DNA of 64,000 bases, taken from Burhinus oedicnemus (lineage: Eukaryota; Chordata; Aves; Charadriiformes; Burhinidae). Location of the stretch: contig VFFE01008475.1 of the NCBI GenBank assembly GCA_008921705.1, positions 848,211-912,210 on the forward strand, written 5' to 3'. This document shows positions 62,255-64,000 of this stretch, piece after piece. Within the stretch, counting starts at the first letter, position 1. Every line of letters begins with the position of its first letter. The notes below the pieces were generated by a model that searched no databases, had not been told where the DNA came from, and saw only the letters and a list, made by a program, of their open reading frames with translations. Made by a program: the position numbers and the translations under genes.

Positions 62255-62375
62255 CATTTAAGTTGGGAGACTATAAAGCAGTGACTTGCCTATAGTCATG
62301 TAGGGGAGTCCGTAGCAGAGACGGAAGCAAATTTCGATTTCCAGAGTGCTAACCATAATGCCACCTGTCTCCCCA
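62255..62375 (-). mobile_element. MIR-like ancient SINE fragment
   Basis: Plus strand reads GTGACTTGCCTATAGTCATG, then CCGTAGCAGAGACGGAAGC, AAATTTCGATTTCCAGAGTG and CTAACCATAATGCCACCTGT. This order matches the reversed MIR core (GTGACTTGCCCAAGGTCAC, GCAGAGC, GAACCC, TTAACCAC). The open minus-strand frame of 151 codons that starts at 62713 runs through it and is probably chance. Confidence 0.6.
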
Positions 62376-62961
62376 GTTGTTGTGTCCCCCCACTCCAAAC
62401 TAAATGGCTTTCTTGCATCTCTGCTTGGATTTCTTGAATTTCTGCAGAGTTTCTGTAAACGTTTCTGGTTCCAGGAACGAAATACCATTTTCTTCTTCCC
62501 CTCTCTTAAATGTACTCTCTTAAAGGCAGCTGTCATCTCAGTAATGAGACTGCCTACTGCAGTCTGCAAGTAGATTTCAATCCTAAGTTTTAACCCACGT
62601 AAAGCAACAACATGCCTTGAGGAGTTCCTGAGGGTGCTTCTAAAATATGTTAAAATGTCAGCAGGGCCGTGAGATATTAATGTCACTTTCAATTTTTTTC
62701 CATGTTTCTTCATCGTGATTGAAGTCAGAAATTAGAGCATTAGAGCATTATCTGTTGTGCGGCTAAACACAACAGAGGGGATGTTTTAAGGAAACTGTGC
62801 TGCGGTAACTTCTTCTGTGTCTCAGTACAGGTTTTTGCAGCCTTTACGTGTGTAATGCCTTCAAGGCAGCGTCCCACTGCAGATGATACCCATTGACAAG
62901 GACAATAGATGTTGTAGGGTTTCATCACAGACCTCTAATTCCTTTTTGGTAAACTGACTCA

Positions 62962-62992
<31 letters not shown>

Positions 62993-63046
62993 CCAGTTGA
63001 ACTGTGCCATAACAAGATGCTTTGGTTTTGTTTTTTCTTTCTTCAG

Positions 63047-63137
63047 GTAAAAAATGTGTTCTGTATGAAGGCGAAGGAAGGCAGAAAAAAATCAGTACGT
63101 GCCTTAGTGGCTATTGGAAATGGTAAAGGGGCTGCAG
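63047..63137 (+). CDS. MRPS5: MRPS5 exon 6 (start of S5 RNA-binding domain)
   Basis: The acceptor TTTCTTCAG lies before 63047 and the donor GCAG|GTATGT after 63137. It encodes [16 protein letters not shown], then [15 protein letters not shown] (residues 199-228 plus one base). This is the start of the double-stranded-RNA-binding-like N-terminal domain of ribosomal protein S5; GNGKGAAG corresponds to the GDGNGRVG loop of bacterial S5. The protein binds small-subunit rRNA in the mitochondrial matrix. The exon ends in phase 1, and the remaining S5 domain and C-terminus are encoded to the right of the window, so the gene is partial here. Confidence 0.96.
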
Positions 63138-64000
63138 GTATGTGCATTTACTGTATGTAAAAGATGCCAAATTAATCATTGTTTGTAATAGGACTTTGGG
63201 AGGCATGGGACTTTAAAGAGACTTTTTATATTTAAAAAAAAAAGAAAAGAAAAGAAAATTTACCCTTTTTTCCACTGGGCAATATTGAAATACCTGTAAG
63301 GATTTTGAGTTTCATCTATAAAAGTAAACTTTATAATCAAATTATGTATGTATTCATTTGGACATTTTGTTTGTATAAAAAAAGAAATTTGGAAAAGTAG
63401 TAATTTGTGGTTAGGTTTGGGACATATATTCACTGGTAAAAGCATTTTTTATTTAGCCCTAGAGTGATAGAACTAACTACTGGTAGATCCTACCAGAAGG
63501 GATCATCTGTGCTTTCCTGTACACAGATTCTTTTTGGTGTAGATATTGTTTATGTTTAAAAAAAAAAAAAATCAAAGCCTGAAAATATTCAGCCGTGCAT
63601 TATCTGTACTTAAAGGGGGCCTACAGGAAAGCTGGGGAGGGACTCTGGATCAAGGAGTGGAGCCATAGAATGAGGGGGAATGGTTTTAAACTAAAAGAGG
63701 GGAGATTTAGATGAGATCTCAGGAAGAAATTCTTGACTCTCAGGATGGTGAGACAGTGGCCCAGGTTGCCCAGAGAAGCTGTGGCTGCCCCATCCCTGGA
63801 GGTGTTCAAGGCCAGGTTGGACGGGGCTTGGAGCAACCAGGTCTGGTGGGAGGTGTCCCTGTCCATGGCAGGGGGGTTGGAACTAGATGATCCTTAAGGT
63901 CCCTTCCAACCCAAACTATTCTATGATTCTGTGATTTATTTCACCTAGCCTTAGGCACCTACTAGCTGCAGAGTATAGTTGTTTACTCTCAAGTCAAAGA
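63138..64000 (+). other. MRPS5: MRPS5 intron 6 (start only)
   Basis: Begins with GTATGT after exon 6 and continues past the window edge. It contains an A-rich AAAAG-type run near 63232-63258, a poly-A run near 63559-63571 and a plus-strand CR1 at 63613-63937. Confidence 0.85.
63613..63937 (+). mobile_element. CR1 LINE 3' fragment
   Basis: Starts AAAGGGGGCCTACAGGAAAG and ends CTATTCTATGATTCTGTGAT. Contains GAGGTGTTCAAGGCCAGGTT and ACTAGATGATCCTTAAGGTC. Same subfamily as 28415 and 54578. Confidence 0.95.

Larger units (their letters stand above)
42551..63046 (+). other. MRPS5: MRPS5 intron 5 (about 20.5 kb, includes gap)
   Basis: Phase-0 intron, the longest seen. It holds CR1 pieces at 43500-44279, 45808-47040, 49257-49428, 51632-51854, 53291-53869 and 54578-55120. 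It also holds LTR-like sequence near 45240-45660 and 56980-59710, a MIR-like SINE at 62255-62375, an AT-rich perfect hairpin at 62107-62146 and the 969-base run of N. TA-rich simple repeats occur at about 49732-49765 and 57733-57752, and a CAAA run at about 62969-62993. The stretches 44280-45239, 47041-49256, 49429-51631, 52824-53290, 55121-56979 and 59711-62100 show nothing I can name. Confidence 0.9.

Noticed and set aside
62258..62713. 151-codon minus-strand ORF, the longest outside CR1, LTR and gap sequence
   Set aside because: It passes through the MIR-like SINE, has no recognisable domain and no splice or promoter context.

Overview
The window is vertebrate nuclear DNA, almost certainly from a bird. 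The evidence is about twenty CR1 LINE fragments, most ending in the typical avian 3' tail (variants of ATTCTATGATTCTATGA), an LTR of a type I know from bird endogenous retroviruses, and one spliced gene with long introns. No bacterial-type operon, CRISPR array, tRNA or rRNA gene was seen.

The one gene I can support is MRPS5 (mitochondrial small-subunit ribosomal protein uS5m), on the plus strand. Six exons are visible: 13173-13233 (start codon, in a CpG island), 23187-23324, 35843-35968, 36276-36509, 42516-42550 and 63047-63137. Each has a usable acceptor and donor. The phases agree throughout (four phase-1 introns, then one phase-0 intron), and the joined frame stays open for 228 codons plus one base. 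The model runs from the targeting presequence through the mitochondria-specific N-terminal extension into the first part of the S5 RNA-binding domain. It stops at the motif GNGKGAAG; the remaining S5 exons lie beyond the right edge.

Layout: 1-12750 is intergenic, with an ERV-type LTR on the minus strand (about 961-2022) and three CR1 copies. 12760-13390 is the CpG-rich promoter and exon 1. Intron 1 (9.95 kb) holds two CR1 copies next to the CpG island, a very old CR1-like LINE broken by a younger CR1, and an old CR1. Intron 2 (12.5 kb) holds five CR1 pieces and an unassigned coding-like ORF. Intron 3 is only 307 bp. Intron 4 (6.0 kb) holds one long CR1. Intron 5 (20.5 kb) holds most of the remaining repeats, a 969-bp assembly gap, an inverted CR1 pair, an LTR-like block near 57-59.7 kb with internally duplicated units, and a MIR-like SINE. 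The last intron begins at 63138 and contains one more CR1.

Most open reading frames in the window are CR1 reverse-transcriptase remnants, their antisense shadows, or chance ORFs. I found no convincing undescribed biological system. The items most worth checking are the inverted CR1 pair, the nested LINEs, the repeated LTR-like block, the minus-strand ORF at 30635-30826 and the palindrome at the CpG-island/CR1 junction.
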